The position numbers were made by a program, and so were the translations under genes. A stretch of 64,000 bases of DNA, from assembly GCF_001720165.1 (NCBI RefSeq), contig NZ_MCRI01000010.1, positions 1-64,000 of the forward strand. The letters run 5' to 3'. The stretch comes from Methylophaga muralis (GTDB taxonomy: Bacteria; Pseudomonadota; Gammaproteobacteria; Nitrosococcales; Methylophagaceae). The notes beneath the pieces were generated by a model, which saw only the letters and a list, made by a program, of their open reading frames with translations, searched no databases and was not told the DNA's origin. Below are positions 8,389 to 19,569 of the stretch, piece after piece. Positions within the stretch are counted from its first letter, which is position 1. The number at the start of each line of letters is the position of its first letter.

Positions 8389-9470
8389 TGCTATTAATGC
8401 TCAGTGAGTATTTAAGCCAGTATCACACCGGCTTTAATGTTTTCCAATACCTGACTTTACGCGCCATATTAGGGGTTATGACTGCTTTGGGGATCGCATT
8501 AGTTGTTGGTCCTACGATGATTAGGCATCTCAGTTTCAGACAGATTGGTCAAGTTGTCAGAAATGACGGTCCGGAATCGCATTTCAGCAAAACCGGAACC
8601 CCAACTATGGGTGGTTCATTAATTCTGGTTGCCATTGCGGTCAGCACATTGTTATGGGCAGATCTGGCAAACCGCTATGTATGGGTGGTGCTACTAGTTA
8701 CCTTATTGTTTGGGTTAATTGGTTTTGTTGATGATTACATCAAACTGGTCAGACAGGATCCTAAAGGCTTATTGAGCCGCTATAAATATTTCTGGCAATC
8801 CGTTGTGGGCTTGGGCGCTGCGATATTTTTATATATGACCACTCAAACACCGGCTGAAACACAGTTAATCGTGCCGTTTTTTAAAGAAATAGTTATTCCA
8901 TTAGGTGCTTGGTATTTACTGGTGGTCTACCTGGTCATTGTTGGCAGCAGTAATGCTGTGAATCTGACGGATGGACTGGATGGCTTAGCCATCATGCCAA
9001 CTGTAATGGTTGCCGCCGCATTAGGTTTGTTCAGTTATGTGGCAGGTCACTTTGAGTTTGCCCGTTATCTGCAGATTCCACACATTCCTGGTGCCGGTGA
9101 ATTAACCGTATTTTGTGCGGCAATGGTTGGAGCGGGCTTGGGATTCCTCTGGTTCAACACTTATCCAGCTCAGGTTTTTATGGGGGATGTCGGTGCTTTG
9201 GCACTAGGTGCAGCACTGGGGACAGTAGCAGTTTTGGTACGTCAGGAACTGGTATTGCTGATTATGGGCGGGGTATTTGTAATTGAAACGCTCTCAGTAA
9301 TGATTCAGGTGGCCTCCTATAAATTACGCGGTAAGCGCGTGTTTTTGATGGCACCGATACACCATCACTATGAATTAAAAGGCTGGCCCGAGCCACGCAT
9401 TATTGTTCGATTTTGGATCATTACCGTCTTTCTGGTGCTGGTCGGCTTAGCGACGTTGAAAATACGATGA
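8388..9470 (+). CDS. mraY: Phospho-MurNAc-pentapeptide transferase MraY
   Basis: An integral inner-membrane enzyme that transfers phospho-MurNAc-pentapeptide to undecaprenyl phosphate, making lipid I. I choose ATG 8388 ([10 protein letters not shown]), giving 360 residues, the same as E. coli MraY; the frame is open further upstream inside murF. About ten membrane helices are evident, and the active-site loops [28 protein letters not shown] and [10 protein letters not shown] plus the HIS-rich [14 protein letters not shown] are all present. The murF stop and this start share one base. Confidence 0.97.
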   Translation: MLLMLSEYLSQYHTGFNVFQYLTLRAILGVMTALGIALVVGPTMIRHLSFRQIGQVVRNDGPESHFSKTGTPTMGGSLILVAIAVSTLLWADLANRYVWVVLLVTLLFGLIGFVDDYIKLVRQDPKGLLSRYKYFWQSVVGLGAAIFLYMTTQTPAETQLIVPFFKEIVIPLGAWYLLVVYLVIVGSSNAVNLTDGLDGLAIMPTVMVAAALGLFSYVAGHFEFARYLQIPHIPGAGELTVFCAAMVGAGLGFLWFNTYPAQVFMGDVGALALGAALGTVAVLVRQELVLLIMGGVFVIETLSVMIQVASYKLRGKRVFLMAPIHHHYELKGWPEPRIIVRFWIITVFLVLVGLATLKIR

Positions 9471-10822
9471 CAGCAGAATTAAACCATCATAGTTCGCACT
9501 ACAGCCTGATCATTGGTTTAGGTCAGACAGGATTATCCTGCGCACGATTTTTAGTTCAACAAGGCAATGCCGTGGCTGTCATTGACAGCAATGATAAACC
9601 GGCATGTTTGAATGCGCTACAAAAAGACTACCCAGAAGTCGTGGTGAAAACCGGCAGTATCCCGGCTGATTGGTTAATGCGTGCAGATAGTATTGTATTG
9701 AGCCCAGGCGTTGACCCACGCTTACCACAAATTCAACAAGCTGCAGCCGCAGGGATTGAAATCGTTGGCGATATTGAGTTATTCGCCCGTCATGCTAACG
9801 CACCAATCATTGCGATTACCGGTTCCAATGGCAAAAGCACAGTGACTACTCTGGTAGGCCTGATGGCACAAATGGCAGGTAAAAAAGTCGCGGTAGGCGG
9901 TAATCTCGGCACGCCAGCTTTGGATTTGCTGACCGATCCGGCTCCAGATTTTTATGTACTGGAACTCTCCAGTTTCCAGATGGAAACTGTGAAGTCAATG
10001 AATGCCTTTGCCTCAGTTATTCTGAATGTCAGTCCAGATCACCTGGATCGCTATGATTCGGTGGAAGATTACCAGCGAGCAAAACAAAAGGTTTATCAGG
10101 GTAATGGTGTCATGGTGATTAACCGGGATGATCCGATTGTGTCATCAATGGCCATAGCTGGCCGTAATCAGCTCGGCTTTAGTCTGCATGAATCACAAGG
10201 TTATGAATTCGGTGTATTAAGTCAACGAGGACATCTCTGGTTAGCCGAAGGTGATGCGCCATTAATGCTGGTCAGTGAAATGAAAATTGCTGGCAAACAT
10301 AACGTTGCAAATGCGTTGGCTGCTCTGGCACTTGGTTCGGTAATGGGATTACCGATGGATGCCATGCTGCAGGCATTAAGAGAATTTAAAGGTTTGCCAC
10401 ATCGTTGCCGGTTTGTTCGTGAGATCAATGGAGTACGCTGGTTTAACGATTCTAAAGCCACCAATGTTGGGGCAAGTATCGCTGCAATTGAAGGCTTGGC
10501 TGATAATGGGAAGTTGGTTTTAATTGCTGGTGGTGTTGGCAAAGGTCAAAAGTTTGAGCCTTTAGCAGCCACCTTGAATGAATATGTCAGTACCGTGGTT
10601 TTAATCGGTCAGTCTGCAGAAGAGATTGCCCGACATGTACCGAAATCAGTGAAAGTACATTTTGCTGGAGATATTAAAGCGGCCGTAAAACTGGCAGCTA
10701 CATCTGCAGAAAATGGCCAACAGGTTTTATTGTCACCAGCCTGTGCGAGTTTTGATCAGTTCAGCAATTATGTCGATCGTGGCGAACAGTTTGAACAAGC
10801 TGTAAGGGAGTTGACGGCATGA
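9467..10822 (+). CDS. murD: UDP-MurNAc-L-alanine:D-glutamate ligase MurD
   Basis: A cytoplasmic ligase (451 aa) adding D-glutamate in peptidoglycan precursor synthesis. The start is ATG 9467, which overlaps the mraY stop by four bases; an upstream in-frame ATG at 9413 lies inside mraY and is rejected. A Rossmann-like N-terminus ([16 protein letters not shown]) is followed by ATP loop ITGSNGKST near 117-125, [11 protein letters not shown] and the C-terminal FNDSKATN block. Confidence 0.96.
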   Translation: MTAELNHHSSHYSLIIGLGQTGLSCARFLVQQGNAVAVIDSNDKPACLNALQKDYPEVVVKTGSIPADWLMRADSIVLSPGVDPRLPQIQQAAAAGIEIVGDIELFARHANAPIIAITGSNGKSTVTTLVGLMAQMAGKKVAVGGNLGTPALDLLTDPAPDFYVLELSSFQMETVKSMNAFASVILNVSPDHLDRYDSVEDYQRAKQKVYQGNGVMVINRDDPIVSSMAIAGRNQLGFSLHESQGYEFGVLSQRGHLWLAEGDAPLMLVSEMKIAGKHNVANALAALALGSVMGLPMDAMLQALREFKGLPHRCRFVREINGVRWFNDSKATNVGASIAAIEGLADNGKLVLIAGGVGKGQKFEPLAATLNEYVSTVVLIGQSAEEIARHVPKSVKVHFAGDIKAAVKLAATSAENGQQVLLSPACASFDQFSNYVDRGEQFEQAVRELTA

Positions 10823-11958
10823 GCCGTGTAAGTGCCCACTTTGATTCTAAGCTTTTAATGTCAACGTTAGCCTTGTTGCTAATTGGTTTGATAATGGTGT
10901 GTTCAGCCTCAATTACAATTGCTGAAAATAAAACCGGTCAACCGCTTTATTTCTTTATCCGTCAGGCGGCATTTGCATTGATGGGATTATTTTTTGCGTG
11001 GTGTGTGATCTCTATACGTCTTTCACATTGGCAACAAATGGCGCCGATGTTACTGATGGTGGGGGTAGGTTTGTTGGTATTAGTATTGATACCAGGCATT
11101 GGCCGCGAAGTGAATGGTAGCTCTCGTTGGTTACCTTTAGGGCCGGTCAATCTGCAAGTTGCAGAATTAATCAAATTATTCGCGATAATTTATGTTGCTG
11201 ATTATTTGCAACGTCATCATGGTCAGCTTAATACCTCGTTATTGAAAGTCTTATCGCCCTTATTACTCCTCAGTGTGGCAGCAGTATTGTTGTTAATGCA
11301 GCCGGATATGGGCTCTATCGTCGTCATTCTATCGACAGTCTTGGTTATGTTGTTCCTTGGTGGTGCAAGACTGGATGTGTTTATTGGCTTAATGGGGATT
11401 CTCGCTGGACTGTTTGCCATGCTGGTTTGGATTGCTCCATATCGTTTACAACGTCTGCAAAGCTTTATGGATCCATGGGCAGATCCGTTTGGTAGTGGTT
11501 TTCAGCTAACACAGGCCTTGATTGCTTTCGGTCGTGGAGATTGGTTTGGTGTCGGTCTGGGCAGCAGTATGCAAAAACTGTTTTATTTACCAGAAGCACA
11601 TACTGACTTTTTGTTTTCCATTTTGGCAGAAGAATTGGGATTGATTGGCGCTGTAGCGGTCATTGCATTATTTCTGGTGATGATTTGGCGTGCTCTGGCA
11701 ATTGGACGTGCTGCGGAAGAAGCTGGTCAATTATTCGGTGCTCAAGTTGCTTATGGTATTGCTGTCTGGTTGGGATTGCAGGCCTGCGTCAATATCGGCG
11801 TGAATATGGGGGCATTACCAACTAAAGGTTTAACCTTGCCATTAATGAGTTATGGCGGCAGTAGTTTGGTAATCGTCTGTGTGGCAATAGGTTTGTTATT
11901 ACGTGTTGATTTGGAAACCCGTCAGCCTGAAAAAGCCTCCGCGAGGATCAAACGATGA
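10819..11958 (+). CDS. ftsW: Septal peptidoglycan polymerase FtsW (SEDS family)
   Basis: A polytopic membrane protein (379 aa, about ten helices) that polymerises lipid II at the septum together with FtsI. SEDS signatures: SSRWLPLGPVNLQVAELIKL near 101-120, PEAHTDFLF with the catalytic-type Asp at 263, and the closing block GLTLPLMSYGGSSLV. It overlaps murD and murG by four bases. RodA is the alternative SEDS protein, but position in the dcw cluster decides for FtsW. Confidence 0.95.
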   Translation: MSRVSAHFDSKLLMSTLALLLIGLIMVCSASITIAENKTGQPLYFFIRQAAFALMGLFFAWCVISIRLSHWQQMAPMLLMVGVGLLVLVLIPGIGREVNGSSRWLPLGPVNLQVAELIKLFAIIYVADYLQRHHGQLNTSLLKVLSPLLLLSVAAVLLLMQPDMGSIVVILSTVLVMLFLGGARLDVFIGLMGILAGLFAMLVWIAPYRLQRLQSFMDPWADPFGSGFQLTQALIAFGRGDWFGVGLGSSMQKLFYLPEAHTDFLFSILAEELGLIGAVAVIALFLVMIWRALAIGRAAEEAGQLFGAQVAYGIAVWLGLQACVNIGVNMGALPTKGLTLPLMSYGGSSLVIVCVAIGLLLRVDLETRQPEKASARIKR

Positions 11959-13034
11959 CTCGCGTATTAATTATGGCTGGTGGAACTGGTGGGCATGTCT
12001 TTCCTGCTTTGGCAGTAGCCGAAGAATTACGCTCACGTTCAGTAAAAGTAGAGTGGATTGGTACTGAGCGCGGTATTGAATCCCGGCTGGTACCTGCAGC
12101 GGCATTCAAATTAAATTTGATTCCAATTAAAGGATTACGTGGTAACGGCCTGTTGGGCTGGTTGGTGGCACCATTTAGAATCCTGCGAGCTGTAATTGAG
12201 TCCAGAAAAGTAATTAAACGTTTCCAACCTGATGTAGTGATTGGCTTGGGCGGTTTTGCTTCTGGCCCTGGTGGTTTGGCGGCATGGCTTTCTGGAAAAC
12301 CATTATTAATTCACGAACAAAATGCCATTGCCGGTTTAACCAATCGTTTGCTGGCGAAAATTGCCAAACAGGTTTTACAAGGCTTTGAAAAAAGTTTTAC
12401 CCAGACAGCAAAAACCAAATGGGTCGGTAATCCAGTTCGAGCACAAATTGAAAAATTACCAGAACCTCAGGTTCGTTACGCTGCAAGAGCTTTGTCGCCA
12501 TTCAAACTATTGGTTTTAGGTGGAAGTCTTGGCGCAAAAAGCTTGAATCAGGTTGTGCCACAGGCTTTGGCTTTACTCAAAACAGAACATCCGGTCGAAG
12601 TCATTCATCAATGCGGTGAAAAACATCTGGCGGATTGTCAGCAAGCTTATCAACACGCTGGAGTAACTGGAAAAGTTACTCAATTTATCGATGATATGGC
12701 AGTGGCATACGCTGAGGCAGATTTAGTTATTTGCCGAGCCGGAGCATTAACGGTTGCTGAAGTTGCCGCGACAGGCGTTGCAGCGATTTTTGTTCCTTAT
12801 CCTTTTGCTGTTGATGATCATCAAACGCACAATGCTCAGGCATTAAAAGATGCTGGAGCGGCGCTGCTTATTAAGGATTCAGATTTAAACGCACAAGATC
12901 TGGCAGCAACGTTAAAGTCACTATTAGAAGATCGAAAACAGTTAGAAAGCATGGCAATTCAAGCAAGAACACTCGCAAAACCCGGAACAGCAGCGCAGAT
13001 CGCGGATATCTGTCTGGAGTATGCACATGGCTAA
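11955..13034 (+). CDS. murG: MurG, lipid II-forming N-acetylglucosaminyltransferase
   Basis: A GT28 glycosyltransferase (359 aa) that adds GlcNAc to lipid I at the inner face of the membrane. The N-terminal glycine-rich loop [18 protein letters not shown] (residues 8-25), [14 protein letters not shown] and the UDP-GlcNAc-binding [15 protein letters not shown] block are clear. Length equals E. coli MurG (355). It overlaps ftsW by four bases and runs a few bases into murC. Confidence 0.97.
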   Translation: MTRVLIMAGGTGGHVFPALAVAEELRSRSVKVEWIGTERGIESRLVPAAAFKLNLIPIKGLRGNGLLGWLVAPFRILRAVIESRKVIKRFQPDVVIGLGGFASGPGGLAAWLSGKPLLIHEQNAIAGLTNRLLAKIAKQVLQGFEKSFTQTAKTKWVGNPVRAQIEKLPEPQVRYAARALSPFKLLVLGGSLGAKSLNQVVPQALALLKTEHPVEVIHQCGEKHLADCQQAYQHAGVTGKVTQFIDDMAVAYAEADLVICRAGALTVAEVAATGVAAIFVPYPFAVDDHQTHNAQALKDAGAALLIKDSDLNAQDLAATLKSLLEDRKQLESMAIQARTLAKPGTAAQIADICLEYAHG

Positions 13035-14445
13035 ATTAACCTCAGCAATGCAAAGTCGGGTCAAACATATCCATTTCATCGGTATTGGTGGTGTGGGAAT
13101 GGGTGGTATTGCCGAAGTGTTACTGAATCTGGGTTATAAGGTCAGTGGTTCGGATTTGCATGAAAACAGTTTGATTCAACATCTGCGTCAATTGGGTGCC
13201 ACGATCATGATTGGCCATGATGCGGAATATTTGAAAGGTGCAGATGTGGTGGTCGTTACCACCGCAGTGAGCGCTGACAATGTTGAAGTAGTTGCTGCCC
13301 GTGAACATCGTATACCAGTAGTTCCTCGTGCTGAAATGTTGGCGGAACTTATGCGTTTCAGTTATGGCATTGCCGTTGCAGGAACCCATGGTAAAACCAC
13401 CACCACCAGTTTAACGGCAGCATTGTTAAGTGAAGGCGAGTTGGATCCAACCTTTGTTATTGGTGGTCGCTTGAATAGTGCAGGTTCAAATGCACGTTTG
13501 GGCACGGGACGTTATCTGGTTGCTGAAGCGGATGAAAGCGATGCATCGTTTTTATATCTGCAGCCGATGATCGCCATTGTGACCAATATTGATGATGATC
13601 ATATGGCAACGTATGAAGGAGATTTTGAAAAGCTCAAAGCCACCTTTATTGAGTTCCTGCATCACTTGCCATTCTATGGTTTAGCTGTGTTATGCATTGA
13701 TGATGATGTGGTGGAAAGTATTTTGCCAGAAGTGACCCGTCCGATTACAACTTACGGACAGGATCAGCGTGCTGATTTCCGCATCAGTGAATTGAAGCAA
13801 TTCCAAGGACAAAGCGAGTTTATCGTTCACGAAGCTCAAAGCGGTTTGCAATATCAGATTCGTTTAAATATGCCGGGATTACACAATGCATTGAATGCCA
13901 CTGCAGCTTTAGCGGTTGCACGTAATTTGGGAGTTGATGTTAGCGCATGCCAGCGAGCGCTGTTGAAATTTGATGGTGTTGGCAGACGATTCAATATTCT
14001 TGGTGAGAAACAGACAGCACAAGGTCAAGTGTTGCTGGTTGATGATTATGGTCATCATCCAACTGAGATTGCTGCCACCATTGCCGCCAGTCGTGGCGGT
14101 TGGCCAGATCGACGTCTGGTGGTGATATTTCAGCCACATCGTTATACCCGTACCCGTGATTTGTTTGAAGACTTTGCCCGCGTACTGTCAACCGTTGATG
14201 TATTAATTGTGTTGGAGGTTTATCCAGCGGGAGAGAACAAAATTGCTGGGGCCGATGCCCGCAGTTTATGCCGTGCTATTCGCTTGCGAGGCCAAGTTGA
14301 GCCGGTGTTTGCAGAGGATAAACAAGCACTGTTTTCAGTGCTGCCAGGCTTACTACAAGATCAGGACTTATTGCTTACGCTTGGTGCTGGTGATATCGGT
14401 GCAATAGCCAAAGAGTTGGAACAACAACTTGGGGGGCTAAGCTGA
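13027..14445 (+). CDS. murC: UDP-MurNAc:L-alanine ligase MurC
   Basis: The first amino-acid ligase of the pathway (472 aa). I choose ATG 13027 over ATG 13021 because ggag at 13016-13019 sits 7 bases before it and only one base before the other. The [15 protein letters not shown] block (residues 16-30), the ATP loop [11 protein letters not shown] near 118-128 and [10 protein letters not shown] are typical of MurC. It overlaps the end of murG by eight bases and shares one base with murB. Confidence 0.96.
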   Translation: MAKLTSAMQSRVKHIHFIGIGGVGMGGIAEVLLNLGYKVSGSDLHENSLIQHLRQLGATIMIGHDAEYLKGADVVVVTTAVSADNVEVVAAREHRIPVVPRAEMLAELMRFSYGIAVAGTHGKTTTTSLTAALLSEGELDPTFVIGGRLNSAGSNARLGTGRYLVAEADESDASFLYLQPMIAIVTNIDDDHMATYEGDFEKLKATFIEFLHHLPFYGLAVLCIDDDVVESILPEVTRPITTYGQDQRADFRISELKQFQGQSEFIVHEAQSGLQYQIRLNMPGLHNALNATAALAVARNLGVDVSACQRALLKFDGVGRRFNILGEKQTAQGQVLLVDDYGHHPTEIAATIAASRGGWPDRRLVVIFQPHRYTRTRDLFEDFARVLSTVDVLIVLEVYPAGENKIAGADARSLCRAIRLRGQVEPVFAEDKQALFSVLPGLLQDQDLLLTLGAGDIGAIAKELEQQLGGLS

Positions 14446-15335
14446 TGGTAATGCTGTTTACCGAATTACAAGGTGAATTGAAAACCAATGAACCACTCTC
14501 ACAACACACCTCATGGCGTGTTGGTGGCAATGCTGAGCGTTTTTATCGGCCAAAAGATAAACATGATCTAGCCAATTTTTTACGTCAGTTACCTGCCAAT
14601 GAACCACTGTTATGGCTGGGCTTAGGTAGTAATTTGTTAATTCGTGATGGTGGTTATGCTGGCACTGTTATTAGTATGGCAGGCACCATGCAGGCTTTAG
14701 ATATTGATGGTCAAACAGTTACAGCCGAAGTAGGTGTTTACTGCAGTAAAGTAGCCAAGCAAACAGCCAAGCATGGCTTGAGTGGGGCTGCATTTCTGGC
14801 TGGTATTCCCGGCACTCTTGGCGGTGCTTTGGCAATGAATGCAGGCGCTCATGGATCAGAAACCTGGCAGCTGGTTAAAGATGCCACCACAGTCACTCGT
14901 CAGGGTGAATTGAAAAAACGTCCGGTGAGCGATTTTAAAGTCAGCTATCGACATGTTGAGCTACCCGAGACCGAGTGGTTTGTATCCGCCACACTGGAAT
15001 TACCAGTGGGGGATGCCGATGCTGAAACAGCGTTGATAAAACAATTATTGAAAAAACGGAATGACAGTCAGCCAACCAATCAGCCGTGTGCGGGTTCGGT
15101 GTTTCGTAATCCAGAAGGTGATTTTGCTGGACGATTGATTGAACAATGTGGCCTGAAAGGTTTACAGGTAGGCGGGGCCAGTGTGTCACCCAAACATGCC
15201 AACTTTATTGTCAATGAAGGCAACGCCAGCGCTGCCGATATTGAGGCGCTTATCGAGTTGGTGAGAGAGCGCGTCGAAGCAGAAACAAAGGTAAGACTGA
15301 TGCCCGAAGTCCACATTATCGGAGAACATGCATGA
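14445..15335 (+). CDS. murB: UDP-N-acetylenolpyruvoylglucosamine reductase MurB
   Basis: A FAD-dependent reductase (296 aa) that makes UDP-MurNAc. FAD-binding blocks HTSWRVGGNA (21-30), GLGSNLL (59-65) and AGIPGTLGGALAMNAGAHG (about 119-137) are present, and the active-site serine is in CAGSVFRNP. At 296 residues it is of the shorter type II form, not the longer E. coli type I enzyme (342). It is translationally coupled to murC and ddl. Confidence 0.95.
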   Translation: MVMLFTELQGELKTNEPLSQHTSWRVGGNAERFYRPKDKHDLANFLRQLPANEPLLWLGLGSNLLIRDGGYAGTVISMAGTMQALDIDGQTVTAEVGVYCSKVAKQTAKHGLSGAAFLAGIPGTLGGALAMNAGAHGSETWQLVKDATTVTRQGELKKRPVSDFKVSYRHVELPETEWFVSATLELPVGDADAETALIKQLLKKRNDSQPTNQPCAGSVFRNPEGDFAGRLIEQCGLKGLQVGGASVSPKHANFIVNEGNASAADIEALIELVRERVEAETKVRLMPEVHIIGEHA

Positions 15336-16269
15336 GTAACTTAACTTTTAATACCCAAGAATTTGGTCGAGTCGCCGTATTAATGGGCGGCCGATCTGCA
15401 GAACGTGAGATTTCGTTGAAAAGTGGACGTGCAGTGTTGGCAGCAATGCAGTCACTTGGAATCGATGCAGTAGAAATTGACGTTGATGAATCAGTCAGTG
15501 AGCGTTTAACGCAAGGCAGTTTTGATCGTGCTTTTATCATTTTGCATGGCCGGGGCGGTGAGGACGGTGAAATTCAAGGTGTATTGCAGTCTTTGCAGAT
15601 CCCTTATACCGGCAGCGGCATCACTGGTGCAGTATTGTCGATGAATAAACGCCTCAGTAAACAGATTTGGCAAAGCAGGGGCTGCCAACTCCTAAATATG
15701 TGCGTTTGACTCGTCAATCGACTCCCCAGCAAATCGTTGAAGATTTGGGTTTGCCTATCGTCATTAAGCCAGTCAATGAAGGCTCAAGTATTGGCATGAG
15801 CAAAGTGAATACTTTAGAGGCATTGCAACAGGCGATTGATTTGGCATTTGAGTACGATGCTGAAGTTATCGCTGAACAATGGGTTAACGGAGCTGAATAC
15901 ACTATCAGCATTTTAAATGGTGAAGCTTTGCCAGTTATCCGTTTAAAAACTCCTAGAGAATTTTACGATTTTGAAGCCAAATATCTCGCGAATTCAACTG
16001 AATATCATTGCCCCTGCGGTCTGGCAGAAGCAGATGAAAAGCGTTGTCAGGAACTGGCGGTAAAAGCATTTAATGCACTTAATATGCAAGGTTGGGGACG
16101 CATTGATGTTATGGCTGATCAACAAGGTGAGTTTTACCTGCTAGAAGCCAACAGTGTCCCGGGTATGACTGATCACAGTCTGGTACCGATGGCAGCGCGT
16201 CAGGCTGGGATCAGCTTTGAAAATCTGGTCGGGAAAATTCTACAAGGCAGTATGGAGCTTAAGCGCTGA
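15332..16269 (+). CDS. ddl: D-alanine-D-alanine ligase, with one frameshift
   Basis: ATP-grasp ligase making the D-Ala-D-Ala dipeptide used by MurF. Frame one (15332 to about 15680) encodes MGGRSAEREISLKSG, HGRGGEDGEIQG and MNKRLSKQIWQS; frame two continues with GLPTPKYVRL, EGSSIGMSKV and the metal-binding EANSVPGMTDHSLVP to 16269. Adding one base just before aggggctgcc (about 15676) gives IWQSQGLPTPKYV and 312 residues, against 306 in E. coli DdlB. A single missing base in the sequence is the likely cause, although a second ddl elsewhere could make a real lesion tolerable. Confidence 0.93.
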
Positions 16270-17054
16270 TGGCTATCAGACAACGCCCAACTGCTGGAGC
16301 AACCCGCACCCGTGCGGTGAAACCACGCGAGCAAGTTAACTGGTCGGTAAGACTGCGAAATATCAGTACCGTGTTGGTATTGCTGACGTTAATTCTTGGC
16401 ACAGTGTATTTGAACAATACCGACACCTTGCCGATTATGCATGTAACGGTTGAAGGTGAATTGATTAACACGGAAAAACAGGCGTTGATCGAGGCAGTGA
16501 CTCCTTACGTTACTGGCAGTTTCCTTGATGTAAATGTGGCGGGTATTCGGCAAGCAGGGGAAGCTTTGCCATGGGTTGCCCAGATTCAAGTGAGACGTGT
16601 CTGGCCGGATACCTTGCACTTGATGGTCAGTGAGCATCAAGCAATCGCTCGTTGGAACGAAAACGGACTGGTAAATACACGCGGGCAAGTGTTTTATCCC
16701 GATGGTGGAAAAATGCCGGAAGGACTCATTCAGTTATTCGGGCCTGATGGCAACAGTGAGTTGATGGCAAGACAAATGGTCACGATTCAGCAGACGGTGG
16801 AAACATTAGGTTTAAGAGTCAAAAGCCTGACCATGGATGAGCGTCGTTCGTGGCAAGTTAAATTTACAGATGATATGCAGCTGCTACTTGGCCGGGCTGC
16901 CAGTGAGCAGCGGTTAGCAAGATTTATTCAGGTTTTCAAAGGCCCGCTCGCAATCTATCGCGAACAAATCGAAACCGTAGATATGCGCTATACCAACGGA
17001 CTCGCAGTAGTCTGGAAAGATGGTAAGCAACCTGTTTTTAATGGAATTGTGTAA
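16269..17054 (+). CDS. ftsQ: Cell division protein FtsQ
   Basis: A bitopic divisome protein (261 aa) that recruits FtsB/FtsL. A basic cytoplasmic start (about 1-27) is followed by one membrane helix near 31-49 (ISTVLVLLTLILGTVYLN), a POTRA domain near 56-125 starting MHVTVEGELINTEKQALIEAV, and the FtsQ beta domain with RVWPDTLHLMVSEHQAIARW. It lies in its canonical place between ddl and ftsA, sharing one base with each. Confidence 0.95.
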   Translation: MAIRQRPTAGATRTRAVKPREQVNWSVRLRNISTVLVLLTLILGTVYLNNTDTLPIMHVTVEGELINTEKQALIEAVTPYVTGSFLDVNVAGIRQAGEALPWVAQIQVRRVWPDTLHLMVSEHQAIARWNENGLVNTRGQVFYPDGGKMPEGLIQLFGPDGNSELMARQMVTIQQTVETLGLRVKSLTMDERRSWQVKFTDDMQLLLGRAASEQRLARFIQVFKGPLAIYREQIETVDMRYTNGLAVVWKDGKQPVFNGIV

Positions 17055-18304
17055 TGTCGAAACGAATTGAAAGAGAACTGATTGTCGGATTGGATATCGG
17101 AACTTCCAAAGTTGTTGCGATAGTTGCAGCGCCGATTCTGGATGCTGGTCCTAACGACAATAAGCTGGAAATTATCGGAATCGGTTCACATCCTGCCAGA
17201 GGCATGAAAAAAGGCGTTGTGGTGAATATTGAATCAACAGTTCAATCCATTCAACGCGCAATTGAAGAAGCTGAATTGATGGCTGGATGTCAGATCCATT
17301 CTGTATTTGCTGGTATCGCCGGTAGTCATATCCGCAGCTTGAACTCACATGGCACGGTGGCTATTCGCGATAAAGAAGTCACTCAAGGTGATTTGGACCG
17401 GGTGTTGGATGCGGCTCGTGCCGTACATTTCCCTGGCGATCAGCAATTACTGCATGTGCTGCCACAGGAATACATTATTGATAATCAGGAAGGTATTCGT
17501 GAGCCAATTGGTATGTCAGGCGTTCGTCTGGAAGCCAAAGTGCATCTGATTACCGGTGCTGTCAGCGCCGCACAAAATATCACCAAATGTATCGAACGTT
17601 GTGGACTAGTGGTTGATGGCATCATTCTTGAGCAGATGGCATCGAGCTATTCAGTACTGGAACAGGATGAAAAAGAGTTAGGTGTGTGTTTAGTAGATAT
17701 CGGTGGCGGAACAACAGATATTGCCGTGTTTATTGATGGTGCCATTCGCCATACCGCAGTTATTCCAATTGCTGGCGATCAGGTTACCAATGATATTGCG
17801 GTGGCTTTACGAACACCAACCCAGTATGCCGAAGAGATCAAAATCAAATATGCCTGTGCCTTAACACAATTGGCTCGTGAAGATGAAACCATTGAAGTGC
17901 CAAGTGTCGGTGACAGACCTCCACGGCAACTGGCCAGACAAACTCTGGCAGAAGTGGTGGAACCACGCTATGAAGAATTATTGATGCTTGTGCAGGCTGA
18001 ATTACGCCGCAGCGGTTTTGAAGAGATGCTGGCGGCAGGTGTCGTCTTAACCGGCGGCAGTGCAAAAATGGAAGGTGCGATTGAATTGGCAGAAGAAGTG
18101 TTTCATCTGCCTGTAAGACTGGGTGTACCACAGCATGTTGGTGGTTTGGTTGATGTAGTACGTAATCCAATCCACGCCACGGGTGTGGGCTTATTATTGT
18201 TTGGAAATGAACAAGTGAGTACCGGTCACAGTGAATCTGTGATTTCGGATGGTTTTAAAGGAATGCTTGCCAGAATGAAAAGTTGGTTTCAGGGCAATTT
18301 CTGA
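17054..18304 (+). CDS. ftsA: Cell division protein FtsA
   Basis: An actin-like ATPase (416 aa) that tethers FtsZ to the membrane. Phosphate-1 loop GLDIGTSKVVAIV (13-25), phosphate-2 loop VDIGGGTTDIAVF and adenosine loop VVLTGGSAKMEG are all present, and the 1C (SHS2) domain lies between. The last residues, GMLARMKSWFQGNF, form the amphipathic membrane-targeting helix. The start shares one base with the ftsQ stop. Confidence 0.97.
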   Translation: MSKRIERELIVGLDIGTSKVVAIVAAPILDAGPNDNKLEIIGIGSHPARGMKKGVVVNIESTVQSIQRAIEEAELMAGCQIHSVFAGIAGSHIRSLNSHGTVAIRDKEVTQGDLDRVLDAARAVHFPGDQQLLHVLPQEYIIDNQEGIREPIGMSGVRLEAKVHLITGAVSAAQNITKCIERCGLVVDGIILEQMASSYSVLEQDEKELGVCLVDIGGGTTDIAVFIDGAIRHTAVIPIAGDQVTNDIAVALRTPTQYAEEIKIKYACALTQLAREDETIEVPSVGDRPPRQLARQTLAEVVEPRYEELLMLVQAELRRSGFEEMLAAGVVLTGGSAKMEGAIELAEEVFHLPVRLGVPQHVGGLVDVVRNPIHATGVGLLLFGNEQVSTGHSESVISDGFKGMLARMKSWFQGNF

Positions 18305-18340
18305 GCAGGTTATGTTGGTTAATGAAGAGGGGAGAAAATC

Positions 18341-19498
18341 ATGACATTTGAATTGATTGATACATATACAGCGAATGCGGTTATTAAAGTCATCGGTGTT
18401 GGTGGTGGCGGTGGTAACGCATTGGAACACATGGTAGCCAGTAAAATCGAAGGTGTTGATTTTATCTGTGCCAATACTGATGCACAGGCTTTACGTAAAA
18501 GTAATGCCACCACACATTTACAACTAGGAACTGATATTACTAAAGGACTTGGTGCCGGTGCCAATCCAGATGTAGGTCGTCAGGCAGCATTAGAAGATCG
18601 TGAACGTATCATGGATGTAATCCGTGGTGCCGATATGGTGTTCATTACCGCCGGTATGGGTGGTGGTACAGGAACGGGTGCGGCTCCTGTTGTTGCTCAG
18701 GTTGCCAAAGAAATGGGGATTTTGACCGTAGCTGTTGTAACTAAGCCTTTCCCTTTCGAAGGCGCTAAACGCTTGAAAGTGGCTGCGGCAGGTATTGAAG
18801 AATTGGGTCAGCATGTTGACTCATTGATTACCATTCCAAATGAAAAACTACTGAAAGTATTAGGCAAGGAAATGAGCTTGCTTAATGCCTTTAAATCAGC
18901 CAACGACGTATTACTGGGTGCTGTTCAGGGTATTGCTGAACTGATTACTCGTGAAGGTATGATCAATGTCGACTTTGCTGACGTAAGAACTGTTATGTCA
19001 GAAATGGGTATGGCGATGATGGGAACAGGCCGTGCTTCTGGCGAAAATCGTGCTTCTGAAGCAGCAAGACTAGCGGTATCTAGTCCGCTGTTGGAAGATG
19101 TTGATTTGGCGGGTGCCCGCGGTGTATTGGTTAATATCACTGCAGGTCTGGATATGAGCATCGGTGAGTTTGAAGAAGTGGGTAATACCATTAAAGAATT
19201 TGCTTCAGAAGACGCAACAGTGGTTGTGGGTACCGTAATTGATCCTGATATGACTGATGAATTGCGTGTAACGGTTGTTGCCACTGGTTTGGGCGCAGCA
19301 AGAGCCGCAGTAGTGAAACCAGTCGAAACTGCTTCAGCACCGCAAATTGAAATTGTCAAAAAGCCAATTGATATCGACTATGACGAACCAACTGTTTTAC
19401 GTAATGGTCGGAATAGCGAACATAAACAAGTGGCCAATGGTGATGTCAACATGGATTATTTAGACATTCCAGCCTTTTTACGCCGACAAGCTGACTAA
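18341..19498 (+). CDS. ftsZ: Cell division GTPase FtsZ
   Basis: The tubulin homologue (385 aa) that forms the Z ring. GTP-binding parts: [11 protein letters not shown] (18-28), the tubulin signature [10 protein letters not shown] (107-116) and [12 protein letters not shown] variable linker leads to the C-terminal tail [13 protein letters not shown], which binds FtsA and ZipA. A strong ribosome site (gagggga) precedes it 37 bp after ftsA. Confidence 0.98.
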   Translation: MTFELIDTYTANAVIKVIGVGGGGGNALEHMVASKIEGVDFICANTDAQALRKSNATTHLQLGTDITKGLGAGANPDVGRQAALEDRERIMDVIRGADMVFITAGMGGGTGTGAAPVVAQVAKEMGILTVAVVTKPFPFEGAKRLKVAAAGIEELGQHVDSLITIPNEKLLKVLGKEMSLLNAFKSANDVLLGAVQGIAELITREGMINVDFADVRTVMSEMGMAMMGTGRASGENRASEAARLAVSSPLLEDVDLAGARGVLVNITAGLDMSIGEFEEVGNTIKEFASEDATVVVGTVIDPDMTDELRVTVVATGLGAARAAVVKPVETASAPQIEIVKKPIDIDYDEPTVLRNGRNSEHKQVANGDVNMDYLDIPAFLRRQAD

Positions 19499-19569
19499 CG
19501 AAGATGGTTATGTAATATAAGCCTATGATATTATTGTCGGATGATTAAACTAGAAGGGGGTAGAGCACC

